Origin: Vreelandella piezotolerans
Lineage (GTDB): Bacteria > Pseudomonadota > Gammaproteobacteria > Pseudomonadales > Halomonadaceae
Assembly (NCBI RefSeq): GCF_012427705.1
Contig: NZ_CP048602.1
Coordinates: forward strand, 3,658,001-3,722,000
Direction: 5' to 3'
Length of the DNA stretch: 64,000 nt
In this document: piece by piece, positions 1 through 8,335 of the stretch
Layout of the letters: each line of letters opens with the position of its first letter
How positions within the stretch are numbered: the stretch's first letter is position 1
The notes under the pieces: generated by a model
What the model was told of the DNA's origin: nothing
What the model saw: only the letters and a program-made list of their open reading frames with translations
Database searches by the model: none
Program-made: the position numbers and the translations under genes

Positions 1-1
1 G

Positions 2-46
2 TCCGAGCGTACCCAGCTCTTCTTGAGCCAGATTCTGGGGCATTAA
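2..46 (+). CDS. C-terminal end of a polar amino acid ABC transporter ATPase (partial)
   Basis: Fourteen codons ending in TAA are visible, reading SERTQLFLSQILGH. The pattern ER-T-x-x-FL-x-x-IL at the extreme C terminus is typical of ATP-binding subunits of polar amino-acid importers (GlnQ/HisP type). A rho-independent terminator follows at 79-102, which fits the end of a transcript. With only the tail in view, the family call is an inference. Confidence 0.5.
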   Translation, partial: SERTQLFLSQILGH

Positions 47-78
47 GTCAGCTTACAGCGCCCCACAGTGCTGAACCT

Positions 79-102
79 GGGCCTCCTATGAGGCCCATTT
101 TT
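79..102 (+). terminator. Rho-independent terminator
   Basis: The stem GGGCCTC / GAGGCCC has a 4-nt loop and is followed by ATTTTT. It ends the transcript of the partial ABC ATPase gene and precedes the ridA-like gene. Confidence 0.8.
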
Positions 103-143
103 ATGGGGTTTCTACGCCACAACACCACAACGAGCGAGTCATC

Positions 144-536
144 ATGGAAAAGCTATTTATCGATCGTGCACCGCAACCCATTGCGCCGTTTTCACACGCC
201 TGCCGCGTGGGGGATTTGGTGTTCATCACCGGCCAGATGCCCACGGTGCCGGAAACCAACGAGATGCTGCTGGGCACCTTTACCGAACAAACCCACCGGG
301 TGATGCAAAACCTGGCCATCGTGCTGGAAGAGGTCGGCAGTCGCTTCGAGTACGTGGTGCAGTCGCGGGTGTTCATCACCAATATGGGCCACTTCGATGA
401 AGTGAACCGGGTCTACGCCAGCTACTTCGACAAGCCGCTGCCCACCCGCACCTGCATCGGCGTGACTGGGCTTGCGGGCGGCGCGGATGTGGAGGTGGAT
501 ATGATCGCCTGGATTCCCCCCAAAGAGGGTGCTTAA
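144..536 (+). CDS. RidA family (YjgF/YER057c/UK114) protein
   Basis: This 130-residue protein has the length and layout of RidA-type deaminases, which hydrolyse reactive enamine/imine intermediates released by PLP enzymes. Family-like segments are the start region with P-IAP-FSHA, VFITGQMP near residue 26-33, and R-V-FITNM near residue 74. The terminal motif TRTCIGV carries the Arg that in active RidA contacts substrate carboxylate. The ATG is preceded by a GAGCGAG ribosome-binding-like sequence. It is convergent with the histidine phosphatase gene, overlapping it by 4 bp at the stop codons. Several RidA subfamilies lack deaminase activity, so the exact substrate is unknown. Confidence 0.85.
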   Translation: MEKLFIDRAPQPIAPFSHACRVGDLVFITGQMPTVPETNEMLLGTFTEQTHRVMQNLAIVLEEVGSRFEYVVQSRVFITNMGHFDEVNRVYASYFDKPLPTRTCIGVTGLAGGADVEVDMIAWIPPKEGA

Positions 537-1126
537 CCGCCGACGAGGGTAATGCTGGCGGGTAGCAGCGCAGGCTGCTCCCGATGCTGTGTCAGCGGCT
601 TGCCCGCCAGCGCCGTGAGCAGAATTTGTAGCGGATCGCCGTGGCTGACGATCAGCACCGTTTCGTTAGTAAAGCGCTGCTCCAACGCTTCCAGCACGGC
701 ACACATCCGGGCTGCTACTCGGCTAACCGGCTCTACCTGCCACTGGGTATGCTCGGCGCTCTTGGCATCGAAGGCCCACACGTCTGGGTAGTGGCTATCC
801 GCCTGCCCCTCCAATTCGCCAAAGTGGCGCTCCCTCAAGCCCGCCTCTTGCTGCATTCCCACCCCAAACGCGGCGGCCACTCGGGCGGCGGTGTGTGTCG
901 TACGTAAAAAGTCCGAATGCACGATCTGTGTCGGCACCGGCCAGGACCACTGCGCCAGCGCTTCCTCGAGTTGCTGTTCACCCTGCTCTGATAACCCGTA
1001 GTTCGCCAGGCCCTGCTCCGGAGAGCTGATGATTTTCCCCTGAGCGTTGGCCTGGCTATGGCCATGGCGCATCAGCAGATAGCGGTTTCGCCAATGGTAG
1101 GAGGGGGTCAGGAAAGTGTTTGACAT
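533..1126 (-). CDS. Histidine phosphatase family protein (phosphoglycerate mutase-like)
   Basis: This 197-residue protein carries the RHGHSQAN catalytic signature of the histidine phosphatase superfamily near residue 20, where the His is phosphorylated. It also has a later VSHGDP motif near residue 160 that supplies the second catalytic His, and a central Glu-rich segment (LRERHFGELEG) that usually holds the proton donor. Its length fits the small SixA/CobC/Gpm-like branch; the substrate cannot be told. There is no clear Shine-Dalgarno at the first ATG. An alternative start at 1072 (Met of MRHGHS) is possible but would leave almost no strand before the catalytic motif. Confidence 0.8.
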   Translation of the reverse strand: MSNTFLTPSYHWRNRYLLMRHGHSQANAQGKIISSPEQGLANYGLSEQGEQQLEEALAQWSWPVPTQIVHSDFLRTTHTAARVAAAFGVGMQQEAGLRERHFGELEGQADSHYPDVWAFDAKSAEHTQWQVEPVSRVAARMCAVLEALEQRFTNETVLIVSHGDPLQILLTALAGKPLTQHREQPALLPASITLVGG

Positions 1127-1284
1127 ATCTTTGTAACAAACCCTAGATTGAAGATGCTCGTTTTCGAAAAATAAACATCTGCGCTTTTAAATGTCCATTT
1201 GCGAAACAGACGCTGATCGAAGCACACACTTGCGACGCAGCAGTGGGCATACGCGACAACAATAATGCACGTAAGAGGCTGACT

Positions 1285-2274
1285 ATGAAAACGCTACATC
1301 TGCGCAAGCGTCCGCTTGCCATGCTCACGGCTATCTCGCTACTTCCCCTTGCGTTACTCTCCAGCCATGCCTACGCCGAATGCGAGCGGGGCGACTTGGA
1401 CACCCTTTACTGCGACGAAAATGGTGACATGGTCGCCGACCGCCCGGCCGATGAGTCGGAATGGGCCAACCCCGACACGCTGATTTTTGCCTATACCCCA
1501 GTGGAAGATCCCGCCATTTATTCCGATATCTGGCAGCCCTTTATCGACCACTTATCGGACGTCACCGGGCGCGATGTGCGCTTCTTTGCGGTGCAGTCGA
1601 ATGCCGCCCAGGTAGAAGCCATGCGCAGCGGTCGTCTTCATATCGCGGGGTTCTCTACTGGCCCAACGCCGTTTGCGGTCAACCTAGCCGGTGCCGTGCC
1701 CTTTGCGCTGATGGGCTCTGATGACGGCCAGTTCGGTTACACCCTGCAGCTATTTACCCACGTCGACTCGGACATCGAGACGCTGGAAGACTTGAAAGGG
1801 AAGCGCGTGGCGCATACCTCGCCCACTTCGAACTCGGGCAACTTAGCGCCGAGAGCGCTCCTGCCCGAGCTGGGCATCACGCCGGAAGAGGATTACGAGG
1901 TGGTTTACTCCGGTAGCCACGATCAATCCATGCTGGGCGTGGTAGCCAGAGATTACGATGCTGCTCCGGTCGCCTCTGAAGTCGTCGAGCGCATGGCCGC
2001 GCGTGGCCTTTACGATACCGACGATGTTCGACTGATCTACGAATCCGATCGCTTCCCCACTACCTCGTATAACTACGCTTATAACCTACATCCTGACCTA
2101 GTAGAGAAAATCGAAGAAGCGTTTTTTACTTTCGATTTCGTGGGCACCGAGCTAGGTGACGAATTCGAAGGCGTCGAGAAGTTCATCCCCATCACCTACA
2201 AAGACAACTGGCAGGTGATTCGCACCATTCAGGCCGCCAATGGCGTGACCTACACGCCTGACAACCTGGAGTAA
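1285..2274 (+). CDS. phnD: Phosphate/phosphite/phosphonate ABC transporter substrate-binding protein (PhnD family)
   Basis: This 329-residue periplasmic binding protein begins with a signal peptide (basic MKTLHLRKR, hydrophobic core, cleavage near SHAYA-EC). Family-like segments are LIFAYTPVEDP, the ring of Ser/Thr around TSPTSNSGNLAP that would hold the oxyanion, and the hinge region with YSGSHDQS. I place the start at ATG 1285, behind GTAAGAGG, because an upstream in-frame ATG (1243) would bury the signal peptide. It heads the operon phnD-phnC-phnE-phnE. The ligand (phosphonate, phosphite or other) cannot be read from sequence, and no C-P lyase or phosphite dehydrogenase gene lies nearby. 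Confidence 0.85.
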   Translation: MKTLHLRKRPLAMLTAISLLPLALLSSHAYAECERGDLDTLYCDENGDMVADRPADESEWANPDTLIFAYTPVEDPAIYSDIWQPFIDHLSDVTGRDVRFFAVQSNAAQVEAMRSGRLHIAGFSTGPTPFAVNLAGAVPFALMGSDDGQFGYTLQLFTHVDSDIETLEDLKGKRVAHTSPTSNSGNLAPRALLPELGITPEEDYEVVYSGSHDQSMLGVVARDYDAAPVASEVVERMAARGLYDTDDVRLIYESDRFPTTSYNYAYNLHPDLVEKIEEAFFTFDFVGTELGDEFEGVEKFIPITYKDNWQVIRTIQAANGVTYTPDNLE

Positions 2275-2331
2275 CGCGTGCTGCGCCGCTTGTCGCGGCG
2301 CGGTTCTTCGTCTTTCGATGGATGCGAACAC

Positions 2332-3138
2332 ATGCTGGAAATCACGAATTTGGTCAAACGATATGGCCACAGCGAGGCCGTGCTGAAAGGCCTCGATTTG
2401 AAGGTGGAGGGCAACAGCGTGGTGTCTATCGTAGGTGCCTCCGGCGCCGGTAAAAGTACCATGTTGCGCTGTATCAATCGCTTGGTAGAGCCCACCTCTG
2501 GCTCAATCAAACTCAATGGCACCGAACTTGTGAACCTGAAAGGGGCCGAACTGCGCCGGGCACGCCGTAAAATTGGCATGGTGTTTCAAGGATTCAACTT
2601 ACTTGATCGGTTAACCGTGATGGAGAACGTGCTGGCAGGGCGGCTAGGCTACGTCAGCTTTTACCAGGCCATTTCACGCCGCTACCCACCCGCCGATATC
2701 GAGCGTGCGTTTGTGCTCATGGAACGCGTAGGCATTGCCCACTACGCTAACAAGCGCGCAGACGAGCTGTCTGGTGGCGAGCGCCAGCGGGTGGGCGTTG
2801 TACGTGCTTTGATGCAAGAGCCGGACGTGCTGCTGGCAGATGAACCCACCGCCTCGCTGGACCCGCGCACCTCCGAGCAAATCATGATGCTGCTACAGAG
2901 CCTGGCGAGCGAGCTGTCGCTGCCGGTATTGATCAACATCCATAACGTCGCCCAAGCCAAAACCTATACCGAGCGCATCGTGGGCCTGCGTCACGGCAAG
3001 ATGATTTTTGATGGGCAGCCTGCCGATTTTAATAAAGACGCGTTGGACGCCATTTATGGCGGCATCGAAGCGCCGGACGATGCCATCACCGAGACGCCGG
3101 GCACCGCCGTGGAGGGGGCGCGCCATGACGCCGTCTAA
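2332..3138 (+). CDS. phnC: Phosphonate-type ABC transporter ATP-binding protein
   Basis: This 268-residue ABC ATPase has Walker A GASGAGKST (about residue 36), the signature LSGGERQRVGVVRAL, Walker B VLLADEPTASLDP and a switch His in NIHNVAQAK. The Q-loop (GMVFQGFNLLDRLTV) and the helical insert GRLGY match PhnC. The start at ATG 2332 (MLEITNLVKRYG) is chosen because ABC domains begin there; an in-frame GTG at 2278 would add 18 unlikely residues. It energises the two permeases that follow, and its stop overlaps the start of the first permease. Confidence 0.88.
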   Translation: MLEITNLVKRYGHSEAVLKGLDLKVEGNSVVSIVGASGAGKSTMLRCINRLVEPTSGSIKLNGTELVNLKGAELRRARRKIGMVFQGFNLLDRLTVMENVLAGRLGYVSFYQAISRRYPPADIERAFVLMERVGIAHYANKRADELSGGERQRVGVVRALMQEPDVLLADEPTASLDPRTSEQIMMLLQSLASELSLPVLINIHNVAQAKTYTERIVGLRHGKMIFDGQPADFNKDALDAIYGGIEAPDDAITETPGTAVEGARHDAV

Positions 3139-3931
3139 CCCGCCCACGCCTAGAGCCTGGAAAAAGCCACCGTTTATCGCCAACCCACTGCTGCGCTACG
3201 GATTACTCGTGATGACAGTAGGGTATCTGGTGTGGGCGTTTGGCTCGCTGCCCTTTAACTGGGAACGTATTTCGGAGGGTCTCCCCCGCGCGGCGCGCAT
3301 TTTTAGCGGCGGTTTTCCGCCGAACCTAGAGCGCTATGAGCTACTGCTCACCGGGTTTAAAGAGAGCTTTCAAATTGCCATTCTCGCCACGCTATTAGGG
3401 GTGTTGCTCTCGATTCCATTTGCGGTGATGGCTGCCCGTAATATCGCGCCGCTGCCTGTTTACCTGTTAGGGCGCAGCATCATTATTATTTCGCGTAGCT
3501 TTCACCCCGTGATTGTCGCCATCCTGTTCGTTGCCGCCGTGGGATTTGGCCCGCTGGCGGGAATACTCACGCTGACACTCTACTCCATTGGCTTTGTCGG
3601 TAAGCTGCTCGCTGAAGAGATAGAGGAGATCGACTGGGGCCAAGTAGAGGCCATGCGTTCGACCGGGGCTGGCTATCTCGTTACGCTGTTTTATGCGGTG
3701 TTCCCACAAATTCTGCCACGCCAAGTCGGTCTGTCCATGTACCAGCTCGATAGTAATCTGCGTGCTTCTGCCGTCGTGGGCATCGTCGGTGCAGGCGGCA
3801 TTGGTGGCACCTTGATGAATGCCTTTGGGCGCTACGATTACGACTTTGCGTTTGCCATCTTACTGGTCATTATCGCGGTGATTCTGCTCAGCGAAGGGAT
3901 CAGCGGCTGGGTGAGGAAAAAAATATGGTAG
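3125..3931 (+). CDS. phnE: Phosphonate-type ABC transporter permease, first copy
   Basis: This 268-residue inner-membrane permease has about six hydrophobic segments and the EAA-type loop EEIDWGQVEAMRSTGAG that docks on the ATPase. The C-terminal VVGIVGAGGIGG is characteristic of PhnE. The ATG at 3125 overlaps the end of phnC by 14 bp, while the stop overlaps the next gene by 7 bp, so translation is probably coupled. Upstream in-frame sequence that reads through phnC is ignored. Confidence 0.88.
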   Translation: MTPSNPPTPRAWKKPPFIANPLLRYGLLVMTVGYLVWAFGSLPFNWERISEGLPRAARIFSGGFPPNLERYELLLTGFKESFQIAILATLLGVLLSIPFAVMAARNIAPLPVYLLGRSIIIISRSFHPVIVAILFVAAVGFGPLAGILTLTLYSIGFVGKLLAEEIEEIDWGQVEAMRSTGAGYLVTLFYAVFPQILPRQVGLSMYQLDSNLRASAVVGIVGAGGIGGTLMNAFGRYDYDFAFAILLVIIAVILLSEGISGWVRKKIW

Positions 3932-4734
3932 ATCGCGAACAGCTACTCGCTGACCGTATTTGGCAGCGTTACGACCGCAAAGAGCGGCTGATCCGTTACG
4001 CCGCCCTGCTCGCCACGCTGATGCTGGTGTTTTGGGCCGTGCGTGATATCGATATTTTTTGGCCCTGGGTGTGGGATGCTCCCAACCAAATATCGAACCT
4101 CGGGGCGCGCATGTGGCCGCCAAGCGCGGTCGGACTCAGCGGTATTCTCAATGCGCTCATGGAAACCGTGCATATCGCCACGCTGGCGACGTTCCTGACG
4201 ATTTTTCTAGCCTTACCTGTTGCCTACATGGCGGCCCAAAACACCACACCTAACCGCGCTTGCCTGTGGTTAGGCCGTTTCATTTTGGTCTCTAGCCGCT
4301 CGGTGAATACGATCATCTGGGCCCTGCTGTTCGTGGCCATTTTTGGGCCCGGCGTGCTGGCGGGCATTCTGGCCATCGTCTTTCGTTCCATTGGTTTTAT
4401 CGGCAAACTCATGGGCGAAGCCATCGAAGAGATCGACCGCCGCCCCGTGGAAGCCATGGAGGCGACGGGAGCATCGAAAGCGAAAGTCGTGGCCTACGCC
4501 ATCGTGCCCCAGGTGATGCCTGCCTTTTTTGCCATCGTGGTGCTGCGCTGGGATATCAACATTCGTGAATCCACGGTATTGGGCTTGGTAGGCGCAGGGG
4601 GCATTGGGGTCATTCTGCAAGGCGCGATCGATACCTTTGCCTGGCCAACCGTGGCGACCATTCTCATCGCCATTATCGTGCTGGTACTGCTCGGCGAAGC
4701 GGTGACCAGCCTGCTGCGCAGTAAGGTACTTTAA
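3925..4734 (+). CDS. phnE: Phosphonate-type ABC transporter permease, second copy
   Basis: This 269-residue permease is paralogous to the preceding one: it shares the docking loop EAIEEIDRRPVEAMEATGAS, the R-S-IGFIGKL segment, and VLGLVGAGGIGVILQG near the C terminus. The two permeases probably form a heterodimer. Tandem phnE genes are common where phnDCE is not part of a C-P lyase operon. It is the last gene of the operon; an 11-bp inverted repeat follows 19 bp later. Confidence 0.87.
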   Translation: MVDREQLLADRIWQRYDRKERLIRYAALLATLMLVFWAVRDIDIFWPWVWDAPNQISNLGARMWPPSAVGLSGILNALMETVHIATLATFLTIFLALPVAYMAAQNTTPNRACLWLGRFILVSSRSVNTIIWALLFVAIFGPGVLAGILAIVFRSIGFIGKLMGEAIEEIDRRPVEAMEATGASKAKVVAYAIVPQVMPAFFAIVVLRWDINIRESTVLGLVGAGGIGVILQGAIDTFAWPTVATILIAIIVLVLLGEAVTSLLRSKVL

Positions 4735-4752
4735 CGGGCCTTGGGGCAAATG

Positions 4753-4785
4753 GGCAGGCGTTTGACCAAACCCTAAACGCTTGCC
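4753..4785 (+). terminator. Hairpin after the phn operon (possible terminator)
   Basis: The stem GGCAGGCGTTT / AAACGCTTGCC (11 bp with one wobble) surrounds an 11-nt loop. No T-tract follows, so intrinsic termination is uncertain. Confidence 0.35.
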
Positions 4786-4819
4786 ATGGTTAAAGGGTAA
4801 TCAACGACATGGAGGACGT

Positions 4820-5257
4820 ATGACAATGACCACCTATATCGTGGTAGCCGATGCCGCACGCGCACGTATCTTCACCCGTGATGCGCTCCATCTCGCCGAG
4901 CAGGAGAGCTTGGTACACGCCGCAGGCAGACTGCATGAAGGCGACTTGATCACGGACCGTCGCGGTGCCGACGTCCACGAGTCGACGTCGACGTCATCAC
5001 GCTCCTCTGGCGAAGAGGGCGCAGCCTCTCAACATGAAAACGAGCTATTTGCCAAAGAAGTCGCCCAGCGACTCTATGCTGCCCGGGTAGACAACCGCAT
5101 GGAGAAGCTGATCATGGTCGCGCCTCCCAAGTTCTTGGGTCTGCTCAAAGAAAAACTCGATAATCCCACGCAAAAGCTGGTCACGCATACGCTATCGAAA
5201 GATTTTAGCAAGGCCTCGTTGGCCGACATCCAACAGGCGGTCAGCGATTTGCGTTAG
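4820..5257 (+). CDS. Host attachment family protein
   Basis: This 145-residue cytosolic-looking protein resembles the 'protein required for attachment to host cells' family, named from plant-associated Agrobacterium. Family-like parts are the N-terminal strand TYIVVADAARARIFT, a polar middle with Ser-rich SSGEEGAA, and the C-terminal LIMVAPPKFLGLLKEKL and THTLSKDFSKASLADI. The molecular role is not established; many copies occur in free-living bacteria. The start at ATG 4820 has GGAGGA at 4811-4816 in front; the earlier in-frame ATG (4781) has no such site. It appears monocistronic. Confidence 0.75.
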   Translation: MTMTTYIVVADAARARIFTRDALHLAEQESLVHAAGRLHEGDLITDRRGADVHESTSTSSRSSGEEGAASQHENELFAKEVAQRLYAARVDNRMEKLIMVAPPKFLGLLKEKLDNPTQKLVTHTLSKDFSKASLADIQQAVSDLR

Positions 5258-5299
5258 TCAACGCAGTTAGCACTTACTTACTATTTTCCTGCTTTTTGC

Positions 5300-5326
5300 T
5301 AAAGACAGCGTCGCTCTCGCCGATAC
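5300..5326 (+). promoter_or_regulatory. Sigma-28 (FliA) promoter for the chemoreceptor gene
   Basis: TAAAGACA (5300-5307), exactly 11 bp, then GCCGATAC (5319-5326) closely match the FliA consensus TAAAGTTT-N11-GCCGATAA. It lies 34 bp before the ATG of a methyl-accepting chemotaxis protein, the expected target class. Confidence 0.7.
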
Positions 5327-5359
5327 CCATCATGAATCCTGATGATCCCGAGAGCGACC

Positions 5360-7213
5360 ATGTTTTCCTCCCTACGTACACGCATCCTTCTGGCGGCCCT
5401 CATGGCTATCGTGTTGGCTTTGACGGCCAATGGTATTGCCAGCTACACCACCGTTAAGCATCATAATAGTGAACAGGTAAACCGCAATCTCAGCGCTGTT
5501 GTGAATGGAAACACACAGGCCATTAACGAATGGTTCAACGCTCGCTTTACGATGCTGGCCAGCATGGAGCATGCCGTTGGTAGCGAGGCACCGCTACAAG
5601 CGCTGCGGCAGCTAGCCGACTCTGGCGACTTTATGACCGCCTACATCGCGTACCCGTCTACCTCAGAAGGGATTTTCTCAGACGGCTGGCAACCTCCCAG
5701 CGATTATGACCCGCGCCAGCGCCCTTGGTACCAAGGTGCCGTGAGCGCACAGGACACCATCATTACTGCCCCTTATGTCGATGCGCAAACAGGCGGTTTG
5801 ATCGTGACCTTCGCTCGGCCTTTCTATCAGAATGGTGACCTCACCGCCGTGGTAGGCGCCGACATCACGATTGCCGACGTCATCGATATCGTCGCTAGTA
5901 TCGCGCCGACCCCATCCAGTTTCGGCTTTCTAACGACGAGCGACGGCACTCTGGTCGCCCACCCCGACGCGTCACTGACGCTGGAGCCTGCAAGCGCGCT
6001 TAGCGATGCGCTCACCCCTTCCGACCTGACACGCATCGTGCAAGCGGACACCCCGCAACCGCTCACCCTACAAGGCAACGACAAACTCCTGATGGGCAGC
6101 AGTGTAGGTGGCAACAGCGGTTGGCAGTTGGTCGTGGCGCTGGATGACGCAGAAGCCACGGCAGATCTACGCGCCATTGCGACAACGTCCATCGTGACGC
6201 TGCTGATCGTTGCGGCCATCACGGCCGTCGTGTTTGGCATGCTGCTGTCACTGCTGCTGCGTCGTCTACTAGGCGTCCGCAATGCGATGGATAACATCGC
6301 CTCGGGTGAAGGGGACCTGACTCAGCGCTTGCCGGAAGAAGGCACCGACGAAGTCGCCCAAATCGCCAGTGCTTTCAATCGCTTCGTGGGCAAGATGGAA
6401 GCAGTCTTGATCGACGTGCGTACCAGCAGCGAATCGGTGCACCACGCCGCCAACGAGATTGCCATGGGTGGACAAGATCTTTCCCGCCGCACCGATAACG
6501 CCGCTTCGAGCCTGCAGCAGACCTCGGCGTCAGTCGAAGAGATCACCAGCACCGTGGCGCATACGGCGGCCTCGGCCCAGGAAGCCAACAAGCTTTCCCA
6601 CGCGGCCACCGAAGTCGCCAAAGAGGGTGGGCAGGTCGTGTCGAACGTAGTCACCACCATGGAAGACATCTCCAACGCCTCCCATAAGATTGGCGAGATC
6701 GTCACGCTGATGAACAGCATCGCCTTCCAGACCAACCTGCTGGCCCTCAACGCCTCGGTCGAAGCCGCCCGCGCAGGCGAACACGGTCGCGGTTTTGCCG
6801 TCGTGGCGGATGAAGTGCGCAAATTGGCAGGCCGTAGTAGCGATGCAGCCAGCGATATCCAGCAATTGATCGAGGACTCCCAAGCCAAGGTGAATAACGG
6901 CACCTCCTTGGTGCGTAATGCTGGCAGCACCATGCAGGATATCGTCGCACATATCACCCGCGTCACCGACGTCCTGGAAGAGATCAACGCGGCCACCAGC
7001 GAGCAGAGCGACGGCATCAAACAGGTCAATATTGCGGTCGCCGAACTGGACCGGATGACCCAAGAGAACGCCGCCATGGTCGAAGAGTCGACCACCGCCG
7101 CCGAGCAGTTGAAAGAGCAAGCGGATCACCTGACCGGCACGATCAGCAGTTTCAAGCTCTCCCAAGGCGCGACAGCGCCTGCCTTGCAGGCACCTGAAAG
7201 CAGCTACCGCTAA
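5360..7213 (+). CDS. Methyl-accepting chemotaxis protein with periplasmic Cache-like domain
   Basis: This 617-residue transmembrane chemoreceptor has an N-terminal membrane helix (about residues 9-30) and a ~250-residue periplasmic domain with dCache features (DPRQRPWYQGA, ITAPYVDAQTGGLIVTFARPFY). A second membrane helix lies near 280-300, followed by HAMP and a signalling domain with the hairpin-tip motif IAFQTNLLALNASVEAARAGE-like sequence. The C terminus lacks a CheR-tethering pentapeptide. The ligand is unknown, although dCache domains with this YQGA pattern often bind amino acids or small acids. ATG 5360 is preferred over 5342. It is transcribed from a sigma-28 promoter at 5300-5326. Confidence 0.9.
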   Translation: MFSSLRTRILLAALMAIVLALTANGIASYTTVKHHNSEQVNRNLSAVVNGNTQAINEWFNARFTMLASMEHAVGSEAPLQALRQLADSGDFMTAYIAYPSTSEGIFSDGWQPPSDYDPRQRPWYQGAVSAQDTIITAPYVDAQTGGLIVTFARPFYQNGDLTAVVGADITIADVIDIVASIAPTPSSFGFLTTSDGTLVAHPDASLTLEPASALSDALTPSDLTRIVQADTPQPLTLQGNDKLLMGSSVGGNSGWQLVVALDDAEATADLRAIATTSIVTLLIVAAITAVVFGMLLSLLLRRLLGVRNAMDNIASGEGDLTQRLPEEGTDEVAQIASAFNRFVGKMEAVLIDVRTSSESVHHAANEIAMGGQDLSRRTDNAASSLQQTSASVEEITSTVAHTAASAQEANKLSHAATEVAKEGGQVVSNVVTTMEDISNASHKIGEIVTLMNSIAFQTNLLALNASVEAARAGEHGRGFAVVADEVRKLAGRSSDAASDIQQLIEDSQAKVNNGTSLVRNAGSTMQDIVAHITRVTDVLEEINAATSEQSDGIKQVNIAVAELDRMTQENAAMVEESTTAAEQLKEQADHLTGTISSFKLSQGATAPALQAPESSYR

Positions 7214-7216
7214 CGG

Positions 7217-8143
7217 TTAAGGAATCGGCGGCAGCGGGATATCGTCGCTGCGCTTGGCCCCGGCGGTCATTTCGCGACAGAGACGTAAAAACTCGCGCAC
7301 GCCGGTGGTCAGGTACTTGTGACGATGCCAGATGAACGTGAACTGGCGTTTTAAATCCAGCTCCGGCGTGGGCAGCGGCACTAGGCTGCCGCGCCGGAAG
7401 GCATCGCGCAGCGCCAGCCGCGAAACGCAGCCAATGCCCAGCCCCGATTCCACCGCGCGCTTGATGCCCTCGGTATGCTCCAGCTCCAGCAGGGTATTGA
7501 ACCGGCTGCGGCGGTGGCGGGCGGCATGCTCCAGCGTCATGCGTGTCCCCGAGCCCTCCTCGCGCATGATCCAGTCTTCGCGCAGCAGTTGATCCAGCTC
7601 CAGGTGCTCGCGTCCCGCCAGCGGGTGACGCGGCGAGCAGAACACGCACAGCTCATCCTCGACCCAGGGCTGGCTGATGATCATGTCGTCATCGCACTGC
7701 CCCTCGATCAGCCCTAAATCCAACGAGTGCTGGCGCACGCCTTCGATGATATGCCGCGTGTTGCGCACCGCCAGCCGAACTCGACTGCCGGGATAGCGCT
7801 GCATGAAATCACTGATCAGCAGCGTGGCGAGATAGTTGCCGATGGTGAGCGTGGCCCCCACGTCCAAAGCTCCCACGCCCTGTTGGCCCCGCAGCAACTC
7901 TTCGACCTCCTCGGCGCGGTCCAGCAGCGCCACCGCCTTGGGCAGTAGCTGAAAGCCGAGCGCGTTGAGTTTCAGCCGTTTCCCAATGCGGTCGAGCAGC
8001 TGGCAGTCGAACTGGCGCTCCAGCTCGGCCAGCGCCGTACTGGTGGCCGATTGCGACATGGCCAGCGCACGCGCCGCGTGGGAAACGCTCTCGTGCTGGG
8101 CAACGGCCACGAAGACCTCTAGCTGCCGCAGGGTGTAATGCAT
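7217..8143 (-). CDS. LysR family transcriptional regulator, FinR-like by context
   Basis: This 308-residue protein has an N-terminal winged helix-turn-helix (TLRQLEVFVAVAQHESVSHAARALAMSQS type) and a C-terminal effector-binding domain. It is transcribed away from fpr, the arrangement known for finR and fprA in Pseudomonas, where FinR activates the reductase gene under oxidative stress. By analogy it probably regulates the divergent fpr. The start at 8143 (MHYTLRQLE) is used; an upstream extension to 8209 would cover the intergenic region. It is convergent with the chemoreceptor gene, with only 3 bp between stops. Confidence 0.85.
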   Translation of the reverse strand: MHYTLRQLEVFVAVAQHESVSHAARALAMSQSATSTALAELERQFDCQLLDRIGKRLKLNALGFQLLPKAVALLDRAEEVEELLRGQQGVGALDVGATLTIGNYLATLLISDFMQRYPGSRVRLAVRNTRHIIEGVRQHSLDLGLIEGQCDDDMIISQPWVEDELCVFCSPRHPLAGREHLELDQLLREDWIMREEGSGTRMTLEHAARHRRSRFNTLLELEHTEGIKRAVESGLGIGCVSRLALRDAFRRGSLVPLPTPELDLKRQFTFIWHRHKYLTTGVREFLRLCREMTAGAKRSDDIPLPPIP

Positions 8144-8335
8144 GACCAAAACCTCTCTGTCGAGTGAGCGGCGAAGGGCTATATCGATTTTAAAGATAAG
8201 CGTTATCAAGATAATTTGCTTAACAGATATACCACCCTTTATTTAGAATTAGCAGCAACCTATAGAGATAATTTTTATTCTTTTTTGGAATATGGCGAGT
8301 AAGGCTTAGGCTGCGCCGCCTCTGGAGGAGTGAGC
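8144..8335. promoter_or_regulatory. AT-rich divergent regulatory region between the LysR gene and fpr
   Basis: This 192-bp AT-rich stretch holds both promoters and, presumably, the LysR binding sites. Several short dyads such as GATAAGCGTTATC (8194-8206) are visible, but I cannot assign an operator. GGAGG at 8324-8328 is the fpr ribosome-binding site. Confidence 0.5.

Noticed and set aside
5310..5358. An mRNA hairpin sequestering the chemoreceptor ribosome-binding site
   Set aside because: The left arm lies within the sigma-28 promoter, upstream of the expected transcription start, so it would not be in the message.
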